Assembly (NCBI GenBank): GCA_045613305.1
Contig: JAZLAU010000035.1
Location: 1-64,000, forward strand
DNA: 64,000 nt
Origin: SFTJ01 sp045613305
GTDB taxonomy: Bacteria; Bacteroidota; Bacteroidia; Bacteroidales; Muribaculaceae
Reading direction: 5' to 3'
Position numbers and translations under genes: made by a program. The notes under the pieces are model-generated. The model did not search any database, was not told where the DNA came from, and was given only the letters and a program-made list of their open reading frames with translations. Below are positions 19,327 to 28,877 of this stretch, piece by piece (the stretch's first letter is position 1; each line of letters opens with the position of its first letter).

Positions 19327-21276
19327 ATGGCAAATATCGACAATAAAAACATAAGAAAAAACCTATGGTTGCCGACAACAAAAAAAGAAGTTGAGCAATT
19401 GAATTGGGATTATATTGACGTGATTTTGTTTTCGGGCGATGCCTATATCGACCACCCCTCAATGGGTTCGTCGGTAATAGGTAGAGTTTTAGAGGCAAAT
19501 GGGTATAGAGTTGCTATTGTGCCACAACCAAATTGGCGTGACGACCTGAGAGATTTTAAGAAACTTGGTAAACCGCGTTTGTTTTTTGGAATATCTGCAG
19601 GAGCAATGGATTCAATGGTTAATCATTACACTGCAGCCCACCGTCGAAGAAGCGACGATGCGTATACCCCAAACGGCAAAGCCGGCATGCGACCAGACTA
19701 CCCGACTATTGTATACTCTAAAATTTTACGTGAATTATTTCCTGACACCCCTATCGTTGCAGGCGGCATAGAGGTTTCTTTGCGCCGATTATCGCATTAT
19801 GATTATTGGAAAGACAAGTTGTGTCCTTCGATTTTAGCAGAATGTGATGCTGATATTTTAGTGTATGGAATGGGTGAAAAGCCTATAATTGAAATCGCTA
19901 AAGCATTAGAAAACGGAAATGTTATTTCAAAAATTACAAACATTCCACAAACTGTAGTTCGTCGTCCGTTATCTGAATTGCCGATTGATAACGATAACTG
20001 CCGTATACTACACTCCTTTGAAGAGTGCGTTAAGTCAAAAAAATGTCAGGCTGAAAATTTTAAAACAATTGAAATTGAGTCAAATTTGTGGGAAGGTCAT
20101 GACATTTGGCAAAAGACAGGTAACATCGCTATAAAAGTTAATCGTACTAATCCTCCTATGTCGACTGCTGAGATTGACTCTTCGTTTGATTTGCCATACA
20201 CACGTTTGCCGCACCCACGCTATAATGGGAAGACAATACCGGCATATGAAATGATTCGGCATTCTGTGAACCTACATAGAGGCTGTTTTGGCGGGTGCGC
20301 ATTTTGCACAATTTCTGCACATCAAGGGAAGTTTATTTCAAGCAGAAGCAAAGAGTCGATATTGCGAGAAGTTGAACAAGTTACAAAAATGCATGACTTT
20401 AAGGGCTACATTTCTGATTTAGGTGGCCCTTCGGCTAACATGTATTCAATGGGTGGCAGTGACAGAGATCTTTGTAAGAAATGTCAAAGACCATCTTGTT
20501 TGCATCCAAAACCCTGCACCAACTTAAATAACGACCATCAACCATTATTGGATATCTATAAAGCAGTTGACAATATTGAAGGCATTAAAAAATCGTTTAT
20601 TGGAAGCGGTGTGCGTTATGATTTGGCGATGCACAAGAATAAGAGTGATAAAATAAACAAAACGAATAAACAATATATAGAGCAATTAATTGTAAACCAT
20701 GTTTCTGGTCGATTGAAAGTCGCTCCAGAGCACACCAACGGCGATGTGTTGTTCTTAATGAGAAAACCTTCGTTTAAGTTATTTCACGAATTTAAGAACA
20801 TTTTTGACAACTTAAATGATAAATATCATTTGAAGCAGCAGTTGATACCTTATTTCATTTCATCACATCCCGGATGCACAGAAGTTGCCATGGCCGAATT
20901 AGCAGTTGAAACCAAACATCTGAATTTTCATTTAGAACAAGTGCAAGACTTTACACCTACGCCAATGACAGTTTCTACTGAAACGTATTATTGCGGAATG
21001 CATCCCTACACTCTTGCACCTGTGTATACTCCCTTAACAAAGGAAGAAAAATTGGCTCAAAGAAAATATTTCTTCTGGTATGACGATGAATATAAAAGGG
21101 ACATTTTTAACTCATTAATGAGATTAAAACGAACAGATTTGTTGTCAAAAATTTATCCAAGAGGCATTGGTCAAATACCACGAGGCGGCCAACCTGCAAA
21201 TAACAGATTTAAGGATAAGAATACAAAAAACTACAAACCAAAGCGGAATACAAAAAACAATAATAATAAATTTTAA
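19327..21276 (+). CDS. YgiQ-family radical SAM protein
   Basis: A 649-residue protein of the YgiQ family (UPF0313). The radical SAM cluster motif is CFGGCAFC (Cx3Cx2C) near residue 320, preceded by HRGC. An N-terminal extension of about 300 residues with SAGAMDSMV and the C-terminal tail rich in Lys/Asn are typical. The family's reaction is not established. I chose the ATG at 19327; the frame also offers a TTG at 19321, one base after the uvrB stop. The spacing to uvrB (7 bases) and to the S9 peptidase (12 bases) suggests one transcript. Four further cysteines at CKKCQRPSCLHPKPC (about 380-395) may bind an extra metal site. Confidence 0.92.
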   Translation: MANIDNKNIRKNLWLPTTKKEVEQLNWDYIDVILFSGDAYIDHPSMGSSVIGRVLEANGYRVAIVPQPNWRDDLRDFKKLGKPRLFFGISAGAMDSMVNHYTAAHRRRSDDAYTPNGKAGMRPDYPTIVYSKILRELFPDTPIVAGGIEVSLRRLSHYDYWKDKLCPSILAECDADILVYGMGEKPIIEIAKALENGNVISKITNIPQTVVRRPLSELPIDNDNCRILHSFEECVKSKKCQAENFKTIEIESNLWEGHDIWQKTGNIAIKVNRTNPPMSTAEIDSSFDLPYTRLPHPRYNGKTIPAYEMIRHSVNLHRGCFGGCAFCTISAHQGKFISSRSKESILREVEQVTKMHDFKGYISDLGGPSANMYSMGGSDRDLCKKCQRPSCLHPKPCTNLNNDHQPLLDIYKAVDNIEGIKKSFIGSGVRYDLAMHKNKSDKINKTNKQYIEQLIVNHVSGRLKVAPEHTNGDVLFLMRKPSFKLFHEFKNIFDNLNDKYHLKQQLIPYFISSHPGCTEVAMAELAVETKHLNFHLEQVQDFTPTPMTVSTETYYCGMHPYTLAPVYTPLTKEEKLAQRKYFFWYDDEYKRDIFNSLMRLKRTDLLSKIYPRGIGQIPRGGQPANNRFKDKNTKNYKPKRNTKNNNNKF

Positions 21277-21288
21277 TTTGAATTCAAT

Positions 21289-23397
21289 ATGAATTTTACA
21301 ACGAAAACTATTATGGCGTCAATTATGGCCTTAGCAACTGTTACGTCGTGTGACACTGCTACCGATGAGCATGTCATCGATAAGCCAAACCTGAAAATTG
21401 AAAATGGTCAATTTACTCCTGAGATTCTTGACGGACTTGGTAGAGTAACAGGCGTACAAGTTTCACCCGATGGCACTAAAGTGCTTTATGGCATTTCCTA
21501 TGACAACTATGCCTTAAACAAAAGCAATCGCGAGTTATGGGTAATGGATGCCGATGGCTCTAATCAAACTAGATTAACTGTTACTGCATCATCTGAGCAT
21601 AATGAAGTTTGGCTTGATGGTGGTAAAAAGATTGCTTACTTGGGTAAGAACGGAGAATCAATGCAAATATTTGTTATGGACGCCGACGGCTCAAATAGCA
21701 AATGCGTTTCAAATGTTGATAACGGTGTAGATGCTTTTGTTTTTTCTCCTGATGAGAAAAAAGTTGCAATTATTTCTCAAATAAAATTCGGAGAAACCGT
21801 AAGTGACATACATCCTGATTTGAAAAAGTCAACTGCTCGTATCATCGACGACATGATGTATCGCCATTGGGACGAATGGGTTACTACTATACCTCACACA
21901 TTTGTTGGTGATTTTGATGGTAATAATGTTTCAAATGTATATGATATACTTGAGGGCGAGCCATATGAAGCACCTATGAAACCTTTTGGTGGAGCAGAAT
22001 CTATTGCTTGGGCTTCTGATAGTGAAAGTTTGATTTATGTAAGTCGTAAAAAGGTAGGCATGGAGTATTCTCTTTCTACCAATTCTGACCTTTATCAATA
22101 TTTCTTGGCCGATAAAACAACTGTAAACCTTACTGAAGGAAACCTTGGTTATGATACAAATCCGGTATTTTCACATGATGGTAGCAAGGTTGCATGGTTG
22201 TCGATGGAACGTGATGGCTATGAAAGCGATAAAAACAGGATTTTTGTACTTGATATTAAGAACGGCACAAAAACCGATTTAACTGCAGAATGGGATTATG
22301 CAGCCGATGGTTTTGCTTGGGCTAACGACGACAAGTCAATATACTTCACAGCACCGTTCCAAGGCACAATTCCTATGTTTAAGGTTGATGTTGAATCGCA
22401 TAAAATTGACACTGTTGCCTCTGGCGACTACGACTATGCAGGCGTATTCCCTGGCAAAGATGTGGTTTACACATTGCGTCACAGCATAAGCGAACCAAAT
22501 GAAATTTTTGCAGTTAAGGAAGGCTCAGAACCAGTACAACTAACTAAGGTTAATGCTGATGTGCTTGCACAATTATCACCAATTAAGGTTGAAAAGAAAT
22601 TAGTGCCAACTACTGACGGAAAGTTGATGACAACTTGGGTGGTGCTTCCTCCAAACTTCGACCCAAATAAGAAATATCCGGCTATTCTATATTGTCAAGG
22701 TGGTCCTCAATCTCCAGTAAGCCAATTCTGGTCTTATCGTTGGAATCTTCGTCTGATGGCTTCAAACGGCTATGTTGTAATTGCCCCTAATCGAAGAGGC
22801 CTTCCTGGTTTTGGAACAGAATGGAATGAACAAATTTCAGGTGATTACGGTGGTCAAAACATGAAGGACTACTTTAGCGCTGTAGATTATATGAAGAATG
22901 AATCATATATCGATGCAGAACGCATAGGTGCTGTTGGCGCAAGCTATGGTGGTTTCTCTGTTTATTGGTTGGCTGGTCACCACGAAGGCCGTTTTGCTGC
23001 ATTTATTGCTCATGCGGGTATTTTCAACATCGAAAGTCAATATCTTGAAACAGAAGAAATGTGGTTCGCTAACTGGGATATGGGTGGCGCATTCTGGGAT
23101 AAGGATAATGCAATAGCTCAAAACACATTTGCTAACTCGCCACATAAGTTTGTTCAAAATTGGGATACTCCAATCATGATAACAGTTGGTGAAAAAGATT
23201 ACAGAATCGTATTTACACAAGGTATGATGGCATTTAATGCTGCTAAACTACGTGGCATTCCTACACGAATGGTATCGTTCCCTGATGAAAATCACTGGAT
23301 TTTGAAACCTCAAAATGCTATTTGTTGGCAACGTGAATTCTTTGGTTGGCTTGACAAGTGGCTTAAGCCAAGCTCTGAAAATACAGAAGCAGAATAA
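21289..23397 (+). CDS. S9-family prolyl oligopeptidase, exported
   Basis: A 702-residue serine peptidase. The N-terminus has a signal with a lipobox-like VTSC at residues 18-21, so it may be a lipoprotein. A beta-propeller made of WD40-like/TolB-type blades (for example SPDGTKVLYG, SHDGSKVAWL) covers about residues 40-420. The alpha/beta hydrolase domain follows: nucleophile in GASYGGFS, Asp in VGEKDYRI, His in DENHWIL, a complete triad. The enzymes release dipeptides or cleave after proline in oligopeptides, fitting a peptide-feeding gut organism. It is the last gene of the uvrB run and ends at a bidirectional terminator. Confidence 0.93.
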   Translation: MNFTTKTIMASIMALATVTSCDTATDEHVIDKPNLKIENGQFTPEILDGLGRVTGVQVSPDGTKVLYGISYDNYALNKSNRELWVMDADGSNQTRLTVTASSEHNEVWLDGGKKIAYLGKNGESMQIFVMDADGSNSKCVSNVDNGVDAFVFSPDEKKVAIISQIKFGETVSDIHPDLKKSTARIIDDMMYRHWDEWVTTIPHTFVGDFDGNNVSNVYDILEGEPYEAPMKPFGGAESIAWASDSESLIYVSRKKVGMEYSLSTNSDLYQYFLADKTTVNLTEGNLGYDTNPVFSHDGSKVAWLSMERDGYESDKNRIFVLDIKNGTKTDLTAEWDYAADGFAWANDDKSIYFTAPFQGTIPMFKVDVESHKIDTVASGDYDYAGVFPGKDVVYTLRHSISEPNEIFAVKEGSEPVQLTKVNADVLAQLSPIKVEKKLVPTTDGKLMTTWVVLPPNFDPNKKYPAILYCQGGPQSPVSQFWSYRWNLRLMASNGYVVIAPNRRGLPGFGTEWNEQISGDYGGQNMKDYFSAVDYMKNESYIDAERIGAVGASYGGFSVYWLAGHHEGRFAAFIAHAGIFNIESQYLETEEMWFANWDMGGAFWDKDNAIAQNTFANSPHKFVQNWDTPIMITVGEKDYRIVFTQGMMAFNAAKLRGIPTRMVSFPDENHWILKPQNAICWQREFFGWLDKWLKPSSENTEAE

Positions 23398-23416
23398 ATG
23401 ACTTAATAGGAAAGAA

Positions 23417-23450
23417 AAAAATTCCCGAGGTTAATCACTCGGGAATTTTT
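23417..23450. terminator. Bidirectional terminator between S9 peptidase and MBL hydrolase
   Basis: A perfect 13-bp stem (23417-23429 with 23438-23450, loop 8) with A runs on the left and T runs on the right, between converging genes. Confidence 0.9.
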
Positions 23451-23471
23451 ATTTATAGCGCGTATTAAATA

Positions 23472-24116
23472 TTACTTCAAAAAAGGGTTTTGTTGCTTTT
23501 CAAACAACACAGTTGTTGAAGGGCCGTGACCGCTATATAGACATGTGTCGTCAGGAAGTGTTAGAATCTGATTGTTTATACTATTTATTAATGTGTCGTA
23601 ATCGCCTCCCCACAAATCAGTGCGACCTATACTGCCCATAAATATGCTATCGCCCACAAATGCCGAGCCCGATTCTTCTAAATAAAATATCACTCCCCCT
23701 TCTGAGTGTCCTGGGCAATGACGAACTTCGATTTTTTCGTTTGCAACATGCAACACATCTCCATCAGATAGTGTTTTGCCTATTGTTAAAGGTTGTATCT
23801 TTAGCCCTAATCCAAACATTTCGTTTTGCATAGGTAAATTTTGTGCAAGATGCGTTTCGCCACTATGAGCACAAACTATGGCTTTATGTGTTTTGCTTAA
23901 ATACTCGGCAGATGCTGCATGGTCGATGTGTGCATGGGTCAACAATACATATTTTAGAACAATGTTGTTGTTTTTTAAAAATGTGTCAACTTGATTTTGT
24001 TCATCACTTGACATCATTCCAGGGTCCACTATTGCAGCCTCTTGGCTTTCATCGTCCCAGAGTAGGTAGCAATTTTCTTGGAATATTCGTGACACAAATC
24101 GTGTTATTTTCATCAT
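23472..24116 (-). CDS. Metallo-beta-lactamase-fold hydrolase (glyoxalase II-like)
   Basis: A 214-residue MBL-fold protein with the zinc motif THAHIDHA (HxHxDH, about residues 60-66), a second His in CPGHSEGG, an Asp in FVGDSIF and a final His in SGHGPST. This pattern fits the small glyoxalase II/YcbL group that hydrolyses thioesters, but the substrate is not readable from sequence. It starts 7 bases after the rsmG stop and is the last gene of the DUF3298-rsmG-MBL operon. Either of the first two Met codons (24116 or 24113) may be used. Confidence 0.9.
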   Translation of the reverse strand: MMKITRFVSRIFQENCYLLWDDESQEAAIVDPGMMSSDEQNQVDTFLKNNNIVLKYVLLTHAHIDHAASAEYLSKTHKAIVCAHSGETHLAQNLPMQNEMFGLGLKIQPLTIGKTLSDGDVLHVANEKIEVRHCPGHSEGGVIFYLEESGSAFVGDSIFMGSIGRTDLWGGDYDTLINSINNQILTLPDDTCLYSGHGPSTTVLFEKQQNPFLK

Positions 24117-24123
24117 TTACGGA

Positions 24124-24750
24124 TTAAAGTGGTAAATAAACAACTTTCTTTGTCTCAAAAAACGCTTCGTCATAATAAACATTTAAATCACATGACAGAA
24201 CATCTTTGAATTTTTTCAATTCTTCTTTCAGGTCACCACCTTTTAGGCAAATGATTCCATTTGGTAATGCGTTCTTCATTTCATCCGACACCAATCGTCT
24301 AACTAAAGGCACCATGTCATTCATGTCCATGACTGCCCTACTTACAACGAAGTCAAATTTTCCTTTTACTTCTTTAATGTCACCATGTTGAATGGTAACA
24401 TTAGTCAAACCTAATTTGTCAACAATATCTTGCGCAACCTTTAGTTTTTTACCAATTCTGTCAACCAAATGAAATGTAACGTTTGGGTAAAAAATAGCCA
24501 ACGGAATTCCCGGAAACCCTCCTCCTGTGCCGAAGTCTAAAACTTTGGTTCCATCTTCAAATTTCAAAAACTGCACTATTCCTAAAGAATGCAAAATATG
24601 ATTAACATATAGGTTATCGATATCTTTACGAGAAATAACATTAATCTTGTCGTTCCATTCAGGATACAGAGCGCCTAAGGCTCGGAATTGTTCTGTTTGT
24701 GTACTCGAAAGATTTGGAAAATATTTAAGCAAGTGTTCCATTAAATTCAA
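24124..24750 (-). CDS. rsmG: 16S rRNA (guanine527-N7)-methyltransferase
   Basis: A 208-residue SAM-dependent methyltransferase (GidB). The SAM-binding loop is VLDFGTGGGFPGIPLAI near residue 68-84, followed by FHLVDRIGKKLKVAQ and the VVSRAVMDM segment. It methylates G527 of 16S rRNA; loss gives low-level streptomycin resistance in other bacteria. It is 4 bases from the DUF3298 gene upstream and 7 from the MBL gene downstream. Confidence 0.95.
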   Translation of the reverse strand: MNLMEHLLKYFPNLSSTQTEQFRALGALYPEWNDKINVISRKDIDNLYVNHILHSLGIVQFLKFEDGTKVLDFGTGGGFPGIPLAIFYPNVTFHLVDRIGKKLKVAQDIVDKLGLTNVTIQHGDIKEVKGKFDFVVSRAVMDMNDMVPLVRRLVSDEMKNALPNGIICLKGGDLKEELKKFKDVLSCDLNVYYDEAFFETKKVVYLPL

Positions 24751-24754
24751 ATTT

Positions 24755-25603
24755 TTAATTGTTCTTCAATAGTCTTTCAGTAAGCGGAGTATTGAGCATA
24801 TACATCTGAAGATCATCAAAATCGAGTGTTATCGATGTTTCACCAACACTTAAAAGTGAAATTTCATAAGGAATGAAATTCCAGGTAATGCCATTTTCGT
24901 TGATATAGAAATTGTTATTTACTCGTAGATTGTCCAAATTAAAATAGCCGAGATTAATAACATCGTCTTCAGTTTCAACATCCAGTTGCTTTATTAATTT
25001 CTTTTTCAATAGTTCGGTCAGCACATCGTGGGTTGATTCTGGGAATAACTGATTAAGGTCGATATAACTCATGTTTTGCAAGTCGAAATTAAGATAATGA
25101 CTTGATTTCATTGTCGAATTGTTGTTCTTTATTGTTTCTTCTGTTTTGCAAAAAGATATAATTTCCGACTTGTTATAGATAGTTCGAATATTGGTGTAGT
25201 TCGCATATTGGAAAACTATTTCATAATCTTCATCTATGTGTTCTATATTTTCTTGTTCGTCAACTCCATATTGGTCTAAAATGTTAGCCGCCATTTTGTT
25301 TAATGCGTCATTAGCATTAAGAGTGTCTTCCACTTCAAGTACAATGTTATTAAATAATTTTTGTAGGGTCAAAGTGTTTTCGGCGTTAATATATGATTCT
25401 GGAAAATCAACACTACATTTTGCTAACACCTCGCACTTTTCGCCTGTAATCAACGGGAATGAAGCAGTATCGCCAATTTCAATCATAGAAATTTGCACAG
25501 TGTCGGCGTCACCTGATGCGTTAATTGCACTTCCTAAGTTACAGCTTGATAAGGCACATGTAATGAGTGTGATAAGACCAAATAATGATATGCTTTTTCC
25601 CAT
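24755..25603 (-). CDS. DUF3298-type lipoprotein
   Basis: A 282-residue protein with a lipoprotein signal (LITCALSSC, Cys 21). The C-terminal half resembles DUF3298, the RsiV-like domain: it has an N-x-x-Y-I-D-L-N-Q-L-F-segment (NMSYIDLNQLFPES, about 190) and a terminal strand pair ending in WNFIPYEISLLSVGE. The N-terminal half would correspond to the variable part. Related domains bind sugars or lysozyme in RsiV, but here no role is known. It is the first gene of an operon with rsmG and the MBL hydrolase. Confidence 0.7.
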   Translation of the reverse strand: MGKSISLFGLITLITCALSSCNLGSAINASGDADTVQISMIEIGDTASFPLITGEKCEVLAKCSVDFPESYINAENTLTLQKLFNNIVLEVEDTLNANDALNKMAANILDQYGVDEQENIEHIDEDYEIVFQYANYTNIRTIYNKSEIISFCKTEETIKNNNSTMKSSHYLNFDLQNMSYIDLNQLFPESTHDVLTELLKKKLIKQLDVETEDDVINLGYFNLDNLRVNNNFYINENGITWNFIPYEISLLSVGETSITLDFDDLQMYMLNTPLTERLLKNN

Positions 25604-25685
25604 TTTTTCTCGTATGACGTTTAATTCAGTTATGTGAAATATAAAGGTACAACAAATTTTTCAAATATTTAAACCTATTAATTCA

Positions 25686-25693
25686 CAAAATTA
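25686..25693 (-). promoter_or_regulatory. Candidate -7 box (TAATTTTG) for the DUF3298-rsmG operon
   Basis: An exact TAnnTTTG match on the minus strand in the divergent interval, 83 bases before the start. The leader is longer than usual in this window and there is no -33 TTTG. On the plus strand GATATTTG at 25698-25705 is a one-mismatch candidate for the CvfB-like gene. Confidence 0.35.
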
Positions 25694-25722
25694 TTGCGAT
25701 ATTTGCATAAATATATAATTAT

Positions 25723-26565
25723 ATGGCAGCACAATTAGGGAAAATAAATACATTACAGATTAAAAGGTCTGTGGATTTCGGATTATATGTAGGCACACCC
25801 GACACCGATGAGGAAATTTTAATGCCACGCAAATACACCGTGCGAGATATGCAAATAGGTGATTTGGTTGATGTTTTTGTTTATAACGATTCTGAAGATC
25901 GCTTAGTGGCAACAACAGAACAACCAAAGGCAATGGTTGGAGAATTTGCCCTTCTTCGAGCTAAAAACATTAGTAAAGTTGGGGCTTTTATGGATTGGGG
26001 GCTTACAAAAGACTTGCTTGTTCCTTTTAGAGAACAAAAAGTGAGAATGATTGAAGGCAGATGGTATATTGTATACATCTATGTTGACGATAACACACAA
26101 AGAATTGTGGCTTCGGCAAAACTTGATAAGTTTCTTGATAATACAATCCCGCAATTTAAGAATTTTGAAGAAGTTGATATTCTTATTACCCAACGCACTG
26201 ATTTAGGGTATAAGGTAATTATCAATAATCTATTTTGGGGAATGATATACCATAATCAGATATTTGAGGATGTTAATATCGGAGAAAAACATAAAGGCTA
26301 CATTAAATCTGTTCGTAATGACGGCAAAATTGACGTTACTTTAGGCAAAAACGAAAAATCGAGAGTTCAAGAAGTTGCAGATAGCATACTTTCGTTTTTG
26401 AGTAAGAATCGTGGAATCATGCATATAACAGATTCTTCATCACCTGATGAGATTAGAGTGGTTTTTCAATGCAGTAAAAAAGATTTCAAAAAAGCATTAG
26501 GCCTGCTATTTAAGCAAAAACTGGTTGACTTAAGTGATTCAAGCAAAGTGACATTAATAAAATAA
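25723..26565 (+). CDS. CvfB-like S1 RNA-binding protein
   Basis: A 280-residue protein of the CvfB/YitL family: tandem S1-like OB domains (GLYVGTPDTDEEILMPRKY at the start; AKNISKVGAFMDWGLTKDLL near 85; GYIKSVRNDGKIDVTL near 190) and a C-terminal winged-helix segment (ISFLSKNRG.. to KKALGLLFKQKLV). In Staphylococcus CvfB binds RNA and affects virulence gene expression; here only RNA binding can be inferred. It is monocistronic, divergent from the DUF3298 operon, and ends at a strong terminator. Confidence 0.85.
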   Translation: MAAQLGKINTLQIKRSVDFGLYVGTPDTDEEILMPRKYTVRDMQIGDLVDVFVYNDSEDRLVATTEQPKAMVGEFALLRAKNISKVGAFMDWGLTKDLLVPFREQKVRMIEGRWYIVYIYVDDNTQRIVASAKLDKFLDNTIPQFKNFEEVDILITQRTDLGYKVIINNLFWGMIYHNQIFEDVNIGEKHKGYIKSVRNDGKIDVTLGKNEKSRVQEVADSILSFLSKNRGIMHITDSSSPDEIRVVFQCSKKDFKKALGLLFKQKLVDLSDSSKVTLIK

Positions 26566-26568
26566 AAC

Positions 26569-26598
26569 AAAAGCCCAACTCTTGTGAGTTGGGCTTTT
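26569..26598. terminator. Bidirectional terminator between CvfB-like and PiT genes
   Basis: A perfect 13-bp GC-containing stem (26569-26581 with 26586-26598, loop 4) flanked by A and T runs, between converging genes. Confidence 0.92.
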
Positions 26599-26616
26599 AT
26601 CATAGCCGAATTACTC

Positions 26617-28845
26617 TTATTTTTCATCAATTTCGTTAAGGAAATAAGCCTGAGCTTTAATCACATTGCGAGATTGAAGCATCATTGTTTTAGTTTCGTT
26701 AAGCAAGTTGAAATATAGAGCACTTGACCTGGTGCTGCCTTCCACTTCTTTCAGTCGCTTAATTTGGCTCTTAATGCATTCTGCGATTGTGTCGAATAGA
26801 TCATCGCGCATTTGCATCACACTATCCAAGCCCTTGAAGTCCTTTTCACGAAGCATCTTGTTAATGACATAGAAAATGTTGTTAACACCGTCATTAATCA
26901 TCTTTAAGTCCTTTATTTGTTCGCTTGTGAAGCCTGTATGGTTGTTGTTGATGTGTTCGTATGCGGGACGAGTGCAGTGTAAAAGCGCCTTAGTCACTTC
27001 GCATATATAATCCACAACCTGAACATAGAAGTGTGCTGTAGGAATATTGTCTTCTTCTAGGCGTGAAAGCTTTGGCACAATGCCATATTTTGCTTCGGTG
27101 GCTTTATGATACATTTCTTCGCTCTTAATCTTTTCGATTTTCAGTGCAGCTCGGTTTTCATCATATAGAGCAATTAGCATTCTGTTATAAATGCCCGACA
27201 CTTCTTCCATTGTCTTACATATTGCATCGGTATATAGATATAGTATTTCCTTCTTATCTATTTCATTATCAAATGCAATGATGCTCTCATCGGTTTTGCC
27301 CTTCTTTTTAGGAGCGTTAATATAGTGATGGCAAAGAATGTAACCACAAGCTATCACTAAAATCACCAATGAAATTGCCTCGCCCCATATTAAGAATAGG
27401 CCAACAAGTAACGAAAGAGTAAATCCGATTAAAGCAGTCATAAACCACCCTGATATCACAATAAGCACTCCAGATATGCGATAAACTGCGCTGTCTCTAT
27501 CCCATGCTCTGTCGGCTAGCGAACTACCCATTGACACCATAAACACAACATATGTGGTTGAAAGTGGCAACTTTAGTGATGTGCCAATGCAAATCAAAAT
27601 GGCTGCAGCTGTTAGGTTTACAACAGCTCGAATCTTATCATAGCTCGCATCGTCCTGCTCTTCTTCTGATAATGCTCGGAATCGGTTATTTATTGCATCT
27701 ACTATCGAGTTTGGCAAACTATTTTTTATTCGTTTATTTAGATTAATTGTGCAGCGCACTATTGAACGTGAAATTGGTGATGACCCAAAACGCTCGTCTC
27801 CAGAGTTCTTTGACGATAAGTTCAGCGTAGTTGCTGCTACTTTCATTGCATCCTTCGACAAGAACAGTGTTATTGCCATGACAACACCAGAAAGGAATAG
27901 TAACCAAATGGTCACAGGAGAAGTGTTGACTAACCCTCCCATTAGCATATCTTCGGTTCCGCTATTCATAGCCATATTATATGAGTCGAAGCCTGCCAAT
28001 GGCACACCGATGAAATTTACAAGGTCGTTGCCTGCAAATGCTAATGCAAGCGCAAATGTGCCGCTTAAAATAGTTATTTTAAGGATGCAAACATTTAAAC
28101 GTTGCAATATGTAGAGTATAATAGAACATATAACCCACAAGCCCAACAGCACTGCAATTAAGTTGTCGGAAACAAATGTAGAGAATGTTTCGGTTATCAG
28201 TCCAGAGTCCTTTAGTCCTTTGAAAATAGCGAAATAGATTATGCCCACAATTGACACGCCACACCATATAGAACCAAATTTTTTAATATTGTCCTTAAAT
28301 CTAAACGTAAAAATCAATCGAGATACATACATTAATACAGAACCGGCAATGAACGCTAATACAACAGAACATAGGATACCAGTTATCATGCCTAACGCTT
28401 TTCCTGAATTGATAAATTGGTCAAGGTTGGCAATGGTAAGAACGTCGCTGTTTGAGATTTTATACAATGCTATAGCAACTGCCGAGCCGAGCAATTCAAA
28501 AATAAGTGATACTGTAGTTGATGTGGGCAATCCAAGAGCATTAAATGTGTTTAACAAAATCACATCAGAAAGCATTATACCCACAAAAAGAAACATCACT
28601 TCTTTAAATGTAAACATTTGTGGATGGAACACTCCGTTTCGTGCAATTTCCATCATTCCGCTTGATGTGAGAACACCTATCAAGATGCCTGTGGCAGCAA
28701 CAATAAGAATTACTCTCATTGATGCAACTTTTGCGCCCAATGATGCATTTAAGAAGTTGACCGCATCGTTCGACACTCCCACTATTAGGTCAAGGACTGC
28801 CAGTAATGCGAGTACAACCAAGATAATTGTAAAAATAGGACTCAT
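26617..28845 (-). CDS. PiT-family inorganic phosphate transporter with C-terminal PhoU-like domain
   Basis: A 742-residue inner-membrane transporter. The two PiT repeats carry GVSNDAVNFLN (residues about 23-33) and AGNDLVNFIGVPLAG (about 270-285), with around ten to twelve hydrophobic helices up to residue about 510. From about 530 to the end the protein is soluble and helical (KTMEEVSGIYNRMLIALYDE, then SQIKRLKEVEGS), resembling PhoU/DUF47. PiT proteins carry neutral metal-phosphate with protons or sodium. Here it follows a response regulator and a histidine kinase in one operon, so it is probably phosphate-regulated. PiT-PhoU-like fusions are known in Bacteroidota. The start is the first Met of the open frame. 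Confidence 0.92.
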   Translation of the reverse strand: MSPIFTIILVVLALLAVLDLIVGVSNDAVNFLNASLGAKVASMRVILIVAATGILIGVLTSSGMMEIARNGVFHPQMFTFKEVMFLFVGIMLSDVILLNTFNALGLPTSTTVSLIFELLGSAVAIALYKISNSDVLTIANLDQFINSGKALGMITGILCSVVLAFIAGSVLMYVSRLIFTFRFKDNIKKFGSIWCGVSIVGIIYFAIFKGLKDSGLITETFSTFVSDNLIAVLLGLWVICSIILYILQRLNVCILKITILSGTFALALAFAGNDLVNFIGVPLAGFDSYNMAMNSGTEDMLMGGLVNTSPVTIWLLFLSGVVMAITLFLSKDAMKVAATTLNLSSKNSGDERFGSSPISRSIVRCTINLNKRIKNSLPNSIVDAINNRFRALSEEEQDDASYDKIRAVVNLTAAAILICIGTSLKLPLSTTYVVFMVSMGSSLADRAWDRDSAVYRISGVLIVISGWFMTALIGFTLSLLVGLFLIWGEAISLVILVIACGYILCHHYINAPKKKGKTDESIIAFDNEIDKKEILYLYTDAICKTMEEVSGIYNRMLIALYDENRAALKIEKIKSEEMYHKATEAKYGIVPKLSRLEEDNIPTAHFYVQVVDYICEVTKALLHCTRPAYEHINNNHTGFTSEQIKDLKMINDGVNNIFYVINKMLREKDFKGLDSVMQMRDDLFDTIAECIKSQIKRLKEVEGSTRSSALYFNLLNETKTMMLQSRNVIKAQAYFLNEIDEK

Positions 28846-28877
28846 CTCCTTTCTGTTTAAGTTTTTGTTTTAATAAT

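Noticed and set aside
28241..28873. 210-codon plus-strand open frame across the PiT gene
   Set aside because: It is antisense to a strongly conserved membrane protein gene, has no plausible family motif and no promoter box; long antisense frames are common here.
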